This document shows, in pieces, positions 7,817 through 17,201 of a stretch of 35,528 nucleotides of DNA (positions within the stretch are counted from its first letter, which is position 1; each line of letters starts with the position of its first letter). The notes below the pieces were generated by a model. It was not told the origin of the DNA. It was given only the letters and a program-made list of their open reading frames with translations, and ran no database searches. The stretch is taken from the NCBI GenBank assembly GCA_900545245.1, contig UQYV01000035.1:1-35528 (forward strand), written 5' to 3'. A program made the translations under genes and the position numbers. This DNA comes from an uncultured Bacteroidales bacterium. Its GTDB lineage: Bacteria > Bacteroidota > Bacteroidia > Bacteroidales > UBA932.

Positions 7817-9487
7817 TTATTTCCATTCAGGGAACTGATTGACAGAACCATTGTTGTTGAGCTCTGCGGCAGGAAGCGGGAAGCGGTAGAGTCTCTGTGG
7901 ATAATTGCGGTTACGATCATCCACGCTGATGTAGTCGTAAGTGAAGTTACCATCTTCATCCTTGGTAATCTTGAAACCGTGCACCATATAGTCCGACAGC
8001 CCGAGAGGATATTTTTCGTGGGCTATGCCCCAACGGCGCAAATCCCAGTACCATAGTCCCTCAAACGCGAATTCCACTTTGCGTTCCTGACGGATTGCAG
8101 CCATAAGTTCCTCGCCGTCAACACTCAGAGCAGGAAGGCCGACTCTGTCGCGGATTTTGTTCACGATGTCGTTCGCCTCGCCTTCTTTTCCCGTCTTGTA
8201 GAGAGCCTCCGCCCTATTAAGGAGAACTTCGGCGTAACGGATGACAGTGAACGGCTGCACACCGCTGGTGTATTGGATGACATTGTGTGTTTCGTCCACC
8301 ATTTTACGGAGATAGTAACCGGTGGTCGTCCTGCCGTCAGGCTCCGGCTCCACATTCCATTCGCAGAAGCCGTCCGCACCGCCGAGCCAAGGCTGAATCT
8401 CCCGTCCTTTCCATTGTGAACCGTTGTAGAGCACAGTTGCCTGGAAACGAGGTTCGAGAAGGGCATAAGGAGGTGTTTGGGTGACTCCCACATCGTGCCA
8501 GATGCTCCAGTCCGGGAAACCTCCGGTCGCCAATTCATAGGACTCCACAAGTTCCTGGGTAGGAGTTCCATAGCCTCCGCCGGATGCTCCATTGATGGTA
8601 AAATCACCTCCAGGAGTGTAGTAGAAATCGAATGTATGAGTAATATTCTCCGCACGGCTGAAAAGGTACTGGAGAATGGCTTCAATGTTTCCACCGGCTA
8701 TGGTTTTGGAATAAGAGTCTGCGTAATTCTTTTCAAGATCATAACCGAGAGACTTGAGCTCATTGGAAGCGGTAATCACTGCGTCATACCTTTGTGCATA
8801 AAGCATCGCACGAGTAAGGAAGGCATAAGCCGCACCTTTGTCCAGACGCCCTTTAGCCTGAGACTTCTCAGGAAGATTGGCAGCGGCAAAATCGAAATCA
8901 GCCTGAATGAAGTCCCAAGCTTGCGCTTCTGTCGAAAGAGCCTTGTCCTTCACGATGGCTTCCATATTCTCGTCATAAATGATGACTTCCTTATAGCGTT
9001 TTACAAGGTCGAAATAGACATAGGCCCTCATAAAACGGATTTCCGCCTCAAGACGGGTTTTGTCTGCATCGGACATCTTTCCATATTTCTTCAGATTGCC
9101 GAAAGCCTCGTTGATGTTGGTAATCTGGCTGTAACGGGTGCCCCAATATCCCATATAGGAGTCGACATAGCCGGCCTTGATGGTGTGGTCCTCTCCGTAG
9201 GCGAACTCGCTCGGGATGAAGGCCAGAGAGTTGTAGTTGTAGGAGCCGTATTTCATCATATCGGTCAGCGACTCGGTGAGACCCACCACGCTCTGATTTG
9301 CCACAACGCTGTATACATAAGTATAGAGTGAGTTTATTGCCCATTCGGCATTCTCCGTTTTCTCCCACATCGTCTTGTCGGAAACAAGATTCGTAGGAGT
9401 CATATCAAGCAAATCCGTACAGGAGACGCATCCTGCCAGCACAAGCGCCGCAGCGCAGCATTTCAATATATTCGTCTTCATAATCAT
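7817..9487 (-). CDS. susD: SusD/RagB-family nutrient-binding lipoprotein (PUL 1)
   Basis: A 556-residue outer-membrane lipoprotein whose signal peptide carries LAGCVSC. Typical SusD features are present: an early TDLLDMTPTN segment, TPR-type helices (LEAEIRFMRAYVYFDLVKRYKEV and LDKGAAYAFLTRAMLYAQ), YAEVLLNRAEALYKTG near residue 420, and the late 'RQERKVEFAFEGLWYWDLRRWG' motif of the RagB/SusD C-terminal domain. It caps the SusC pore and captures glycan at the cell surface. It begins eight bases after the SusC stop; a second ATG at 9479-9481 (MKTNIL) is also possible. Ligand specificity cannot be predicted. Confidence 0.95.
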   Translation of the reverse strand: MIMKTNILKCCAAALVLAGCVSCTDLLDMTPTNLVSDKTMWEKTENAEWAINSLYTYVYSVVANQSVVGLTESLTDMMKYGSYNYNSLAFIPSEFAYGEDHTIKAGYVDSYMGYWGTRYSQITNINEAFGNLKKYGKMSDADKTRLEAEIRFMRAYVYFDLVKRYKEVIIYDENMEAIVKDKALSTEAQAWDFIQADFDFAAANLPEKSQAKGRLDKGAAYAFLTRAMLYAQRYDAVITASNELKSLGYDLEKNYADSYSKTIAGGNIEAILQYLFSRAENITHTFDFYYTPGGDFTINGASGGGYGTPTQELVESYELATGGFPDWSIWHDVGVTQTPPYALLEPRFQATVLYNGSQWKGREIQPWLGGADGFCEWNVEPEPDGRTTTGYYLRKMVDETHNVIQYTSGVQPFTVIRYAEVLLNRAEALYKTGKEGEANDIVNKIRDRVGLPALSVDGEELMAAIRQERKVEFAFEGLWYWDLRRWGIAHEKYPLGLSDYMVHGFKITKDEDGNFTYDYISVDDRNRNYPQRLYRFPLPAAELNNNGSVNQFPEWK

Positions 9488-9495
9488 TGTCCCGT

Positions 9496-12400
9496 TTAGA
9501 ATGTTAATGTCAAACCTCCCATAAGAAGCCTCTGCTGAGGATAGTAACCGTTGTTGGTGCCCGGAGACTCAGGGTCTATGCCCTCAGGGAGACCGTCTAT
9601 GGTGAAAAGATTCTGACCTTCTACAAACAGACGGAGCGTGTCGACTTTGATTCTCTCCATCCATTTGCGAGGGAAGGTGTAGCCAAGCTGCGCAGTCTTG
9701 AGACGGATGTATTTTCCGTCACGCAGCCAGAATGTTGAACCGAGCCCGTTGGCACCTCCGTGTCCCGGATTGCTGAGTGTAATACGAGGGAAGGTCCCGT
9801 CAGGATTGTAGATGCTGTAGGCATTTTCAACGAGATAGAGCGGTGAATTGGCCCATTCCTTGAAAGTCTGTGTCCAGACGGTGTTGTCGTCATTGTGGTT
9901 GAAATATGTTCCGGTGAGGGAAACGTCAAAGAGCGCTCCACCCGTAAACTGTGCGCTGAGGTCGAAACCATACCAAGAGAAATTGAGGTTGAGACCGTAG
10001 GTGAGCTGCGGACGGTTGTTTCGTCCAATACGGCATTTGTCGTCGTAGTCGATTTTACCGTCACCGTTGGTATCCACATACTTGATGTCGCCGATACAAG
10101 GTCGTGTACCATACCAGGCGGAATTGTCGATTTCCTCTTCGGTCTTATAGAGTCCGTCAGCAATCCAAGTCATTATAGAGCCCACTTCCGTTCCGGTAAC
10201 TTTCTGATATTCCGGAATATTCGGCTGGTCCGGATAGATGATGTAACGGGATTTCGCATAAGTGATGCTCCCGGCGATGCCGTAGGTGAATGGCTGACCG
10301 GCAAGCATAACCGTATTCTTGTGCGAAAGCATTATGTCTATACCTCCTGTGTCGATGGCGTTTCCGTTGATGTATGTCGGGAAATATCCTCCCATAGATG
10401 GAGGGAAATTCGTTCCCTGGGCAACGAGCATATCGTAGGTGTAGCTGTAGTATGCGTCAATCTCGGCGCCGAGTTTTCCGTTCCACATATTGAGATCGAG
10501 ACCGACATTGTAGGAAGAAATCTTCTCCCACGAGAGATTCGGGCTTGCGATGACATTGGTGTAGTAGGAAGGGTTGACAGTATTTCCAAGAACCACCTTG
10601 CCGCCCTGTGCGTAGGTGCTCAGATAGGCGTAAGGGCTGACAGAGTCGTTGCCGAGCAGTCCGACAGAAGCGCGGAGTTTCAGATCGTCAAGGCAGGAAG
10701 CGTTTTCGAGCCAATGTTCTTTCGCCATATTCCAACCCAGCGAGAAAGACGGGAAGAAACCCCAACGTGTCTTGGTCATTCCTGCGAATTTGTAGGAGCC
10801 GTCAACTCTGGCAGAGAATTCAGCGAGATATCTCTCATCGTAGTTGTAGCGCGCCCTCAGCACATATCCGGCAGAACGTGTGGCATTGCTATTACCATAG
10901 ACAGAGCCCTCTTCCTGACGTCCGTAGCTCAACTCCGGAAGCGAAGAGAAGGCGACATCCTTCACCGCGGCACCCAGTCCGTTTGCCTTCCAATCCCTGA
11001 TTTCCGCAAGAGCGAGAAGGTCGAGATTGTGCTTTCCGAATGAATGGATGTAGGAGACGCTCGCCTGTCCGATGAGACTGCGCGACCAGTCGGCACTCTC
11101 ACGGACAGTGTTTCCCGAGCCCACTCCGTTTGGTGAGTTCACTTTCTTCCAATCCCACTTCCCAAGCGCAGAGTCGTAGGACGAAGACATCAAACTGTAT
11201 GGAGTGTAGAGAGTTTTTCCGTTCGCAGTGTAACCCATATATGAACCGGAAACCTTCAGCTGAAGTCCCTCAAGGAAAGGAACATCATAGGAAAGGGACG
11301 TGTTGACAGAAACATCGGCAGTGCTGTTCTTTCTGAAGCCCGAATCATAGATTGCGGCAAGAGGAGACTGCGGAAGACCGGTATTCTTCTTGGTGGAAGC
11401 GGTGTAGAGGCCGTCGTAGGTCTTCGGAAGGTAAGGATGCATCTGAATGGTCTGGTTGGCGATTGAGAGCCAGCCTGTCGCCTCACTTCCTCCGTAAATT
11501 ACACTCTCGCCGGAGCCCGCATTATAATAAGGTGCGTCTTTCTTGCCGATGACTCCCGAAAGGCCGAGAGTGAAGTTGAAATTCTTGGCAATCCTGGATT
11601 CGAGGTTTGCGCGCACGTTGTATCTCTTGTAACCGAAATTGTCGATATTACCCTTCTGTCCGAGATAGCCGAAGGATGCGAAGTAGCGTGTCTTGTCGTT
11701 TCCGCCCTGAACGGTCACACTATGCTTCTGGTTGAAACCCGTACCGAAAACCTCGTCGATGTAGTTGACATTGTCCCATCCGTCAGACGGGTCGCCGTTG
11801 AGCATCATTTCCACCTGATGTTTGGTGAAATATGGTTTGTATTCGCTGTCGTCCTTAATGACCCCGCGGGCGAGCTGGTCCATCATCTCCGCCACATTGT
11901 AGTAGTAGGCGAACTGCGGACCGTTCATAAACTTAGGGAAATTGGCGTTCATCGACGCTCCGAAAGATGCGTTGTAGGTGATTTTGGTCTGGCCCTTCTG
12001 TCCTTTCTTGGTGGAGATGATAATCACACCGCCGGAACCGCCGAAACCGTAGACCGCAGCGGAAGCACCGTCCTTAAGAACGGAAATGCTCTCGATGTCT
12101 GCCGGATCGATGTCGTTTATGTCAGAAACAGGAAATCCGTCCACCACATAGGAGACACTGCGGATGTTGCCTCGTATGCGCAGGGAAGCCTGGTCCTCAC
12201 CCGGCTGTCCTGACTCCTGAACGGATGAAATGCCGGGAAGTTTTCCGGCAAGCACCTGAGAGACATTTGTGGAAGGAGCCTTGAGAAGTTCCTCTCCCTT
12301 CATTGCCGAGACTGCTGAAGTCATCGAGGATTTCTTTTGAGTACCATAACCCACGACTATAGTCTCCTCAATGAAATGGGAGTCCTCTTTCATAGTGATG

Positions 12401-12705
12401 TTTATGTTTGCTGTCCTCGAGTCGCAGCGATGCGTCTGAGTGGCGAGACCAAGGCAGGAGAATTCGAGAACATCGCCCTCTTTCACTTTGAGAGTCCAGG
12501 TTCCGTCCATATCAGTCATCGTTCCGTTGGTTGTGCCTTTGACCATCACGGTAACTCCCGCTACGGGGCGCCCATCCTCGTCAACGACCTTTCCCTTCAC
12601 CGGCGACTGTGCGTGGGCGGAGAATAATGCCGTAAATGTCAGCAGGACTGCCACGAACACAGACCTCGACCGGAGGCTCGAAATCAGATTCAATAAAGCT
12701 TTCAT
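9496..12705 (-). CDS. susC: SusC/RagA-family TonB-linked outer membrane transporter (PUL 1)
   Basis: A 1069-residue TonB-dependent transporter. A signal peptide (cleavage near AHA-QS, about residue 32) is followed by a carboxypeptidase-regulatory-like domain (GKVVDEDGRPVAGVTVMVKGT). Next come the TonB-box/plug region (ETIVVGYGTQKK, then VSQVLAGKLPGI and SISVLKDGASAAVYG) and a long 22-strand-type barrel ending in aromatic LTLTF, typical of an outer-membrane porin terminus. It imports oligosaccharides across the outer membrane with the SusD encoded just downstream. It lies 15 bases after the first GHL10-like gene, so it is not the first gene of its operon, a slightly unusual order for a PUL. 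Confidence 0.96.
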   Translation of the reverse strand: MKALLNLISSLRSRSVFVAVLLTFTALFSAHAQSPVKGKVVDEDGRPVAGVTVMVKGTTNGTMTDMDGTWTLKVKEGDVLEFSCLGLATQTHRCDSRTANINITMKEDSHFIEETIVVGYGTQKKSSMTSAVSAMKGEELLKAPSTNVSQVLAGKLPGISSVQESGQPGEDQASLRIRGNIRSVSYVVDGFPVSDINDIDPADIESISVLKDGASAAVYGFGGSGGVIIISTKKGQKGQTKITYNASFGASMNANFPKFMNGPQFAYYYNVAEMMDQLARGVIKDDSEYKPYFTKHQVEMMLNGDPSDGWDNVNYIDEVFGTGFNQKHSVTVQGGNDKTRYFASFGYLGQKGNIDNFGYKRYNVRANLESRIAKNFNFTLGLSGVIGKKDAPYYNAGSGESVIYGGSEATGWLSIANQTIQMHPYLPKTYDGLYTASTKKNTGLPQSPLAAIYDSGFRKNSTADVSVNTSLSYDVPFLEGLQLKVSGSYMGYTANGKTLYTPYSLMSSSYDSALGKWDWKKVNSPNGVGSGNTVRESADWSRSLIGQASVSYIHSFGKHNLDLLALAEIRDWKANGLGAAVKDVAFSSLPELSYGRQEEGSVYGNSNATRSAGYVLRARYNYDERYLAEFSARVDGSYKFAGMTKTRWGFFPSFSLGWNMAKEHWLENASCLDDLKLRASVGLLGNDSVSPYAYLSTYAQGGKVVLGNTVNPSYYTNVIASPNLSWEKISSYNVGLDLNMWNGKLGAEIDAYYSYTYDMLVAQGTNFPPSMGGYFPTYINGNAIDTGGIDIMLSHKNTVMLAGQPFTYGIAGSITYAKSRYIIYPDQPNIPEYQKVTGTEVGSIMTWIADGLYKTEEEIDNSAWYGTRPCIGDIKYVDTNGDGKIDYDDKCRIGRNNRPQLTYGLNLNFSWYGFDLSAQFTGGALFDVSLTGTYFNHNDDNTVWTQTFKEWANSPLYLVENAYSIYNPDGTFPRITLSNPGHGGANGLGSTFWLRDGKYIRLKTAQLGYTFPRKWMERIKVDTLRLFVEGQNLFTIDGLPEGIDPESPGTNNGYYPQQRLLMGGLTLTF

Positions 12706-12720
12706 TATTGTCTTGTTTTG

Positions 12721-14064
12721 TTAAAAGTGGTATTTCGCAGTATTCATCGCCGCCGAGAGTTCATCCCAGAGATGATGCTTGTTAAGATGCACTATGTCGA
12801 AAATCATCACCCCGCCGGTGCTTCGGAGAGCCTGCTCGACTGCCGGACGGAATTTCCCGAAATCGTCCAGATACTGCTCGACATAGATTGAGCCCACAAC
12901 CGGCACAACTCCTTTCGTGACGGCTTTGGCAAGTTCAGCACCTCCCTCAACACTGTAGCAGTAGGTAAGACTGTCGTCCATTCCGGCTTCGGAACGCTGC
13001 CCGACAACTCCGGTGGCATTGTCAACATCATCCTTTGTGATGAGAGAGTAGTAGAGACCCGTCATATAGAGGTCAAGAAGTTCGGCATAGGCTGTTTCAC
13101 GATAGGATTCGCTTGCCCACTCGCTGTACTCCGGAACTGCTGAAGGGTCATATTCCCTGCTCGCCCAGTTGACACCAAGTTGCCAATAGGTAGGATACCA
13201 CGCCCCGGTGTAGTCGCCGATGATGAGTTCGGGATTGATTTCCTTGAGAAGATTGTGTGCCTTTGCCACGAAATCGTGGATTACGGACGCTCTCCATTCC
13301 ACCCATTTCTTTCCGTAAGGTCCGAGCACCCAGTTTTTCCGAAGTTCACCATTCCCGTCATACCAACTGAGCACATCTTCCGGGTATCTTTCGAGTTTCA
13401 CTCCGGCATATTCCTCAAACTGTTTGCGTGAGAGTTCACTGAAATCGGAGGTGATGCCGTCGTAGCGCAAACGGTCGAAAACGAGTCCGTCCGTTTCGGG
13501 ATACATTCTCACAAACTCCTCGAGAATGTCGAGCTGATACTGCTGAACTTCCGGATTGGAAGGGTTCAACATTCCGTTGTAGTTTGTCTTGATTGAAGAA
13601 ATCGGGACAAGTTGCCCTTTTTCATAACAGATTGATTGCCAGGCAGCCTTATCCTGATAGATGATTCCCCTGTCGAAGTAGTTGTGTCCGCCGGCAAAAA
13701 TGTTGAGGGAAGCGAAAACCTTCATTCCGAGTTCGTGACCATACTTGATGAAATAACCCATCATATCATAGTCCCGGGAACGCTCGACACCTTCCCACTC
13801 ACCCATATACGGAGCGATTTTGCTGTCATACAGCACCTCGCCCATAATGGATTTCACGTCAACCACGGCATTGTTGAAACCGAGGTCACGGCATTTCTCA
13901 AGATAGAACCGGATGGAATCAGGATGTGAAAGAGTCGCGTAGTTCGCCTCGCAGTCGAACCACATATAGTTTCTGTTGCTGTCAGTCAGCTTGCCCCCCC
14001 CAGTGCAGGAAACAGCGGACATGGAAGCCACAATCGCAATGATTGTGATACGGAGTCGGCTCAT
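12721..14064 (-). CDS. GHL10-like putative glycoside hydrolase lipoprotein, copy 1 (operon leader)
   Basis: A 447-residue lipoprotein (AVSC, Cys20) with the same fold signature as the protein at 3492-4949: MWFDCEANY (34-42), NAVVDVKS (~65-72), GMKVFASLNIFAGG and TDGLVFDRLRYDG (191-203). The Asp residues of the last segment are candidate catalytic or sugar-contact residues. It is the first gene of the first PUL operon, with a promoter box about 28 bases upstream. Codons 22-24, immediately after the lipid Cys, contain a run of eight G on the coding strand (13994-14001), so slippage here would abolish the protein. It is probably a surface or periplasmic endo-acting glycosidase; family assignment is moderate and substrate unknown. 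Confidence 0.68.
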   Translation of the reverse strand: MSRLRITIIAIVASMSAVSCTGGGKLTDSNRNYMWFDCEANYATLSHPDSIRFYLEKCRDLGFNNAVVDVKSIMGEVLYDSKIAPYMGEWEGVERSRDYDMMGYFIKYGHELGMKVFASLNIFAGGHNYFDRGIIYQDKAAWQSICYEKGQLVPISSIKTNYNGMLNPSNPEVQQYQLDILEEFVRMYPETDGLVFDRLRYDGITSDFSELSRKQFEEYAGVKLERYPEDVLSWYDGNGELRKNWVLGPYGKKWVEWRASVIHDFVAKAHNLLKEINPELIIGDYTGAWYPTYWQLGVNWASREYDPSAVPEYSEWASESYRETAYAELLDLYMTGLYYSLITKDDVDNATGVVGQRSEAGMDDSLTYCYSVEGGAELAKAVTKGVVPVVGSIYVEQYLDDFGKFRPAVEQALRSTGGVMIFDIVHLNKHHLWDELSAAMNTAKYHF

Positions 14065-14091
14065 AAATATTCAGTTATCAGTTCAGCTCCG

Positions 14092-14099
14092 CAAATATA
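14092..14099 (-). promoter_or_regulatory. Bacteroidetes -7 box (TATATTTG) of the first PUL operon
   Basis: The minus strand reads TATATTTG, a full match to TAnnTTTG, 28 bases before the ATG of the leading gene. The -33 TTTG is poor (a TTTA lies at a short spacing). No regulator gene for this PUL is visible nearby. Confidence 0.6.
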
Positions 14100-14280
14100 A
14101 AAATAAATTTTGTAATAAAGCGATATGATTTATAAAATAATTTAAAAATCACACCGTAACTTATCAAATATTAAAATAATTCAAAAAGAAAATGCTTATT
14201 TCTTTATACGATTCTCCCAATACAATCCGCCCTCAATCGGATAAGAAACATGAAAAAAATAAACTGCTTCAGATTTGTCA

Positions 14281-14370
14281 ATTATTTTCGAGTATAGATT
14301 TCTTTTGGAAGAAGGAGTGTACTGGAGGTACACGACTGATGAGAAAATAAATATAGACCGAAAAGAATGA
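14281..14370. other. Extended imperfect inverted repeat in the 348-bp gap between operons
   Basis: A perfect core stem GTGTAC (14317-14322) and GTACAC (14328-14333) encloses TGGAG. Weaker pairing continues outward: TTTTCG (14285-14290) with CGAAAA (14359-14364), and TATA blocks at 14293-14296 and 14352-14355. It lies between the end of the OstA gene (14413) and the promoter of the first PUL, so it may act as a terminator or be a small mobile hairpin. The rest of the 14065-14412 gap is AT-rich and shows no gene. Confidence 0.5.
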
Positions 14371-14412
14371 GAAAGATGATACAGATTATTTTTTGAAGGT
14401 TTCTAAGTCAAA

Positions 14413-17196
14413 TTATCGGCCTGACTTTTTCGCCTCGAATTTTCTACGGTATTCCTCAAAGACAGCGGCCTCACGCCGGGCATCCTTGATTTCAGCAGCA
14501 AGGGCCTTGCGCTTCTTCGCACGAAGTTTTTCGAGCTTCTTCCGCTCCTTGGCAGCCTCCTTTTCCTTCCTTATCCGCTCCTTCTCCTGCCACTTGGCCT
14601 CACGCTCGGCATCTTTTCTGGCTCTGGCCTCGGCACGAGCCTTCTTCCCAGCCTCCTTTTCGGCTTTTTTCAATGCGGCCCTGTAAGCCTTAGGGTCGGC
14701 AAGGGCAAGGGAATCGAGCGTTGCCCTCTCAGCAGCGAGGCTGTCACGGAAAGCCAAGGCGGTGGCGAGAGAGTCTTTTGTCAGAGCAAGGCTATCAGCG
14801 CCGGTGACTAGGCTGTCAGCCAATACTGTAGAGTCTTTCACTGTGGCAAGACTATCCCTGAGAGACAGGGAGTCACGCCCGGCGGCAAGACTGTCGCGAG
14901 TCATCAGGCTGTCCTTCAGCGCGAGGGAATCGGCAAGAGCCTTTTCCTTCCGAAGCTGCTCCCGGCGCAGGGCGTCCTCGGCAGCACGGACTTTCTGGAG
15001 AGAGTCTCGCACCTCCATTTCCCTATAGATGCCCTTCATGTAGCCGGGGAAATAGCGGTCGGTTTCCTTGAACTGTGCACGCGGACGGGCAAGATAGGCA
15101 GCGCGTTCGGGAGAGCGGTACTCGGCGTCGGTGACGGCATGGCGGTCGGCCGGACGACGGTCAGGCTGCCAGTTGAAGCCCTTGAGCGTGCGTTCCTCTT
15201 CCTTCATCTGAACAATCGGGTAGGCGTCGCTCTTGGCGGTGTCATAGTAGTAGATGCGTTGGATGCTGCCATCGGAGAATGAGGCTGAGAGCATCTTGGA
15301 ATCGGTCTTGTTCACCGTGGCGAGGACGTCGTTTTCTTTAATGAAAAAGAGAGCCTGAGCACCTCCGAGGGCATCGAAACGCCTCAGGCCGCCGCCACCC
15401 TCGAAGAAGGCCATCATCTCAGCGGACTTTATCTGGTCGTAGTGGGTCGTGTCCTCCTCTATTGTTATAAATGCGTTGGACATAAGGCTCGCCCTGTCCA
15501 TAGCGCCGTTACGCACAACAACATAAATACTGTCCGCGGCATACTGTCTGACGGTTTCCTGCCAGACTATCGGCTCGACATAGAGCCGCGCCAGGGAGTC
15601 GATGTCGCTATAAAGCAACGAGTCACAGACAATCTGCGCATCCTTTCTAAAGAGACGGACATTCTTGAGGGCTGTCATGAACCCTATTTTTGTCGAATCG
15701 AGTTTCACGGCCACAGTGCTGTCTGCCCCAGCTGCAAGTGTGTCGGAGACTGCCAGAGAATCGGTAACCGCCAAAGAATCTGATACCGTCAATGAATCGG
15801 AAACTGTCAGAGAATCAGACAATACCGCCAAAGAATCTGCCACTGCCAAAGAATCAGACAAAGCGACTTTATCTCCCAATGCCAGAGAATCCGCGTCATC
15901 AGAGACTGCTGGGCGGTCTGCCCCATTAAACAAAAGACTGTCAGACTTACCGCCCGGCTCTTCTGCCGGCGTCCCAGCTTTCCCGGCGGCCCTTTTCGCC
16001 CGAATCTCCTCCGCGGCCTTCTTCGCCGCATAGTTGGCATCATTCTCCATAGCCGACTGCTCCGCCGCCTTTGCCGCTTCCTCCGCCGCCTTCTTTCTGA
16101 ATGTTCCCACGGCATCGACCTCAAGATTCTTTAGGCGTTCCTCCGACTGCGCGAGAGTCAGAGAATCAATCTGAAACTTCATAAGAGTGTAATAGTCAAT
16201 GAAGTCAGCCGCCACATAGACCGTATCTGCCTGTCCCTGGTCGTCCGTCGTCTTCGCTATTATTGCCGGATTCCGCCGCATGCTTATCCTCGCGAGACTG
16301 TCCTTATATTCGGCACGTCCCGCCACGGCTGAGACATTCCTCGTCGTGTCGATGATCTGAACGTTCCCGAGCATAGTCACGTCATTCAGCGCACGATAGT
16401 AGTAGACAGAATCGCACCACGCCTCCTCATTTTCTGACATAAGATGCACATTGCGGTTGAAAAGGAAGATCTCCCTCGCCCTGTCGTACCATCCGGCATC
16501 TGAGGAAAGCATATTTTCCTTGTTCCACATGTCCGTGCCGCTTCCGAATGTCGCAAATGAAGTTTCAGACCTGTAGTCAAGTGCGTCCGTCTTCACGAAA
16601 ACAGTGTCCGAGAACATGTTGACATCGTTCCGGAAGGTGAAGAGTTTGGCTTTGGAGTCGTAACTGCCGTTGATGCTCTCGATGATCTGTCCGTCCTTGT
16701 CGCGCATCGCGCCACCGTCGCGAAAAAGAGCCACACTGTCTTTGGTGTTATAGTCCAGATTTCTGGTTCTCAAGGTGTTATTATCCTTATCGGTAAGCTG
16801 CACGAGAGAGCCTCGGAACTGCGCGAGATTGTCGTCGATGAGATAGGTCAACTTGTCACCGGTGAGCACGGTCTCCTCCTGAAGAATCTGCACGTTGCCG
16901 ATGGCGTCGAGATATTTTCCGTCCACGCTCCAGAAAGCCGTGTCACACAAAAGGTAGGTGTTGTTGTGAAAAAAACGAGCCGGGCCTATGACCTTTCGGT
17001 AGGCACTGCCCTCCACATCGACAACCTGCGCCGACTTTGAACTTATGAGTACGACAAGGCTGTCACTACCATCGGTCGTCTGCGCCGACAAGACCGCCGG
17101 AAACACGCCGGAGACGATGACAACTGCCGCAAACTTCCGAAGTGCGCCGATGCCAATTCCGGCTATATTTTCGAAAATATCCCTGAAAATACGCAT
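14413..17196 (-). CDS. OstA/LptA-like LPS-assembly protein with a repeat-rich C-terminal half
   Basis: A 927-residue secreted protein (signal ending VLSAQ, about residue 39). Residues ~45-400 form an OstA/LptA-type beta-jellyroll region: repeated 'LDAIGNVQILQEETVLTG', 'GDKLTYLIDD', 'NRNVHLMSEN' and 'VTMLGNVQIID' strands, as in periplasmic LPS-transport bridge proteins. The second half is unusual: two blocks of SDSLAV/RDSLA-type repeats (~434-490 and ~745-832) and a highly charged Ala/Lys/Glu/Arg coiled coil (~833-927). A second OstA-like segment (~500-720) separates the repeat blocks. Its ATG is five bases after the stop of the SurA-like gene, so the two are co-transcribed. This gene order is common in Bacteroidales. 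It is probably involved in LPS export to the outer membrane; the repeat tail has no assigned role. Confidence 0.85.
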   Translation of the reverse strand: MRIFRDIFENIAGIGIGALRKFAAVVIVSGVFPAVLSAQTTDGSDSLVVLISSKSAQVVDVEGSAYRKVIGPARFFHNNTYLLCDTAFWSVDGKYLDAIGNVQILQEETVLTGDKLTYLIDDNLAQFRGSLVQLTDKDNNTLRTRNLDYNTKDSVALFRDGGAMRDKDGQIIESINGSYDSKAKLFTFRNDVNMFSDTVFVKTDALDYRSETSFATFGSGTDMWNKENMLSSDAGWYDRAREIFLFNRNVHLMSENEEAWCDSVYYYRALNDVTMLGNVQIIDTTRNVSAVAGRAEYKDSLARISMRRNPAIIAKTTDDQGQADTVYVAADFIDYYTLMKFQIDSLTLAQSEERLKNLEVDAVGTFRKKAAEEAAKAAEQSAMENDANYAAKKAAEEIRAKRAAGKAGTPAEEPGGKSDSLLFNGADRPAVSDDADSLALGDKVALSDSLAVADSLAVLSDSLTVSDSLTVSDSLAVTDSLAVSDTLAAGADSTVAVKLDSTKIGFMTALKNVRLFRKDAQIVCDSLLYSDIDSLARLYVEPIVWQETVRQYAADSIYVVVRNGAMDRASLMSNAFITIEEDTTHYDQIKSAEMMAFFEGGGGLRRFDALGGAQALFFIKENDVLATVNKTDSKMLSASFSDGSIQRIYYYDTAKSDAYPIVQMKEEERTLKGFNWQPDRRPADRHAVTDAEYRSPERAAYLARPRAQFKETDRYFPGYMKGIYREMEVRDSLQKVRAAEDALRREQLRKEKALADSLALKDSLMTRDSLAAGRDSLSLRDSLATVKDSTVLADSLVTGADSLALTKDSLATALAFRDSLAAERATLDSLALADPKAYRAALKKAEKEAGKKARAEARARKDAEREAKWQEKERIRKEKEAAKERKKLEKLRAKKRKALAAEIKDARREAAVFEEYRRKFEAKKSGR

Positions 17197-17201
17197 CCGC
17201 C

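Noticed and set aside
9895..11043. A 382-codon open frame on the plus strand inside susC, with similar long antisense frames at 6653-7558, 8477-9331 and 23835-24767
   Set aside because: They lie wholly opposite strongly recognised genes and their translations lack domain motifs. The codon structure of the minus-strand genes explains the open frames.
14762..15028. Plus-strand frame of repeated RLS/ARES-type residues opposite the OstA repeats
   Set aside because: It is the antisense reflection of the SDSLA repeats and has no independent support.
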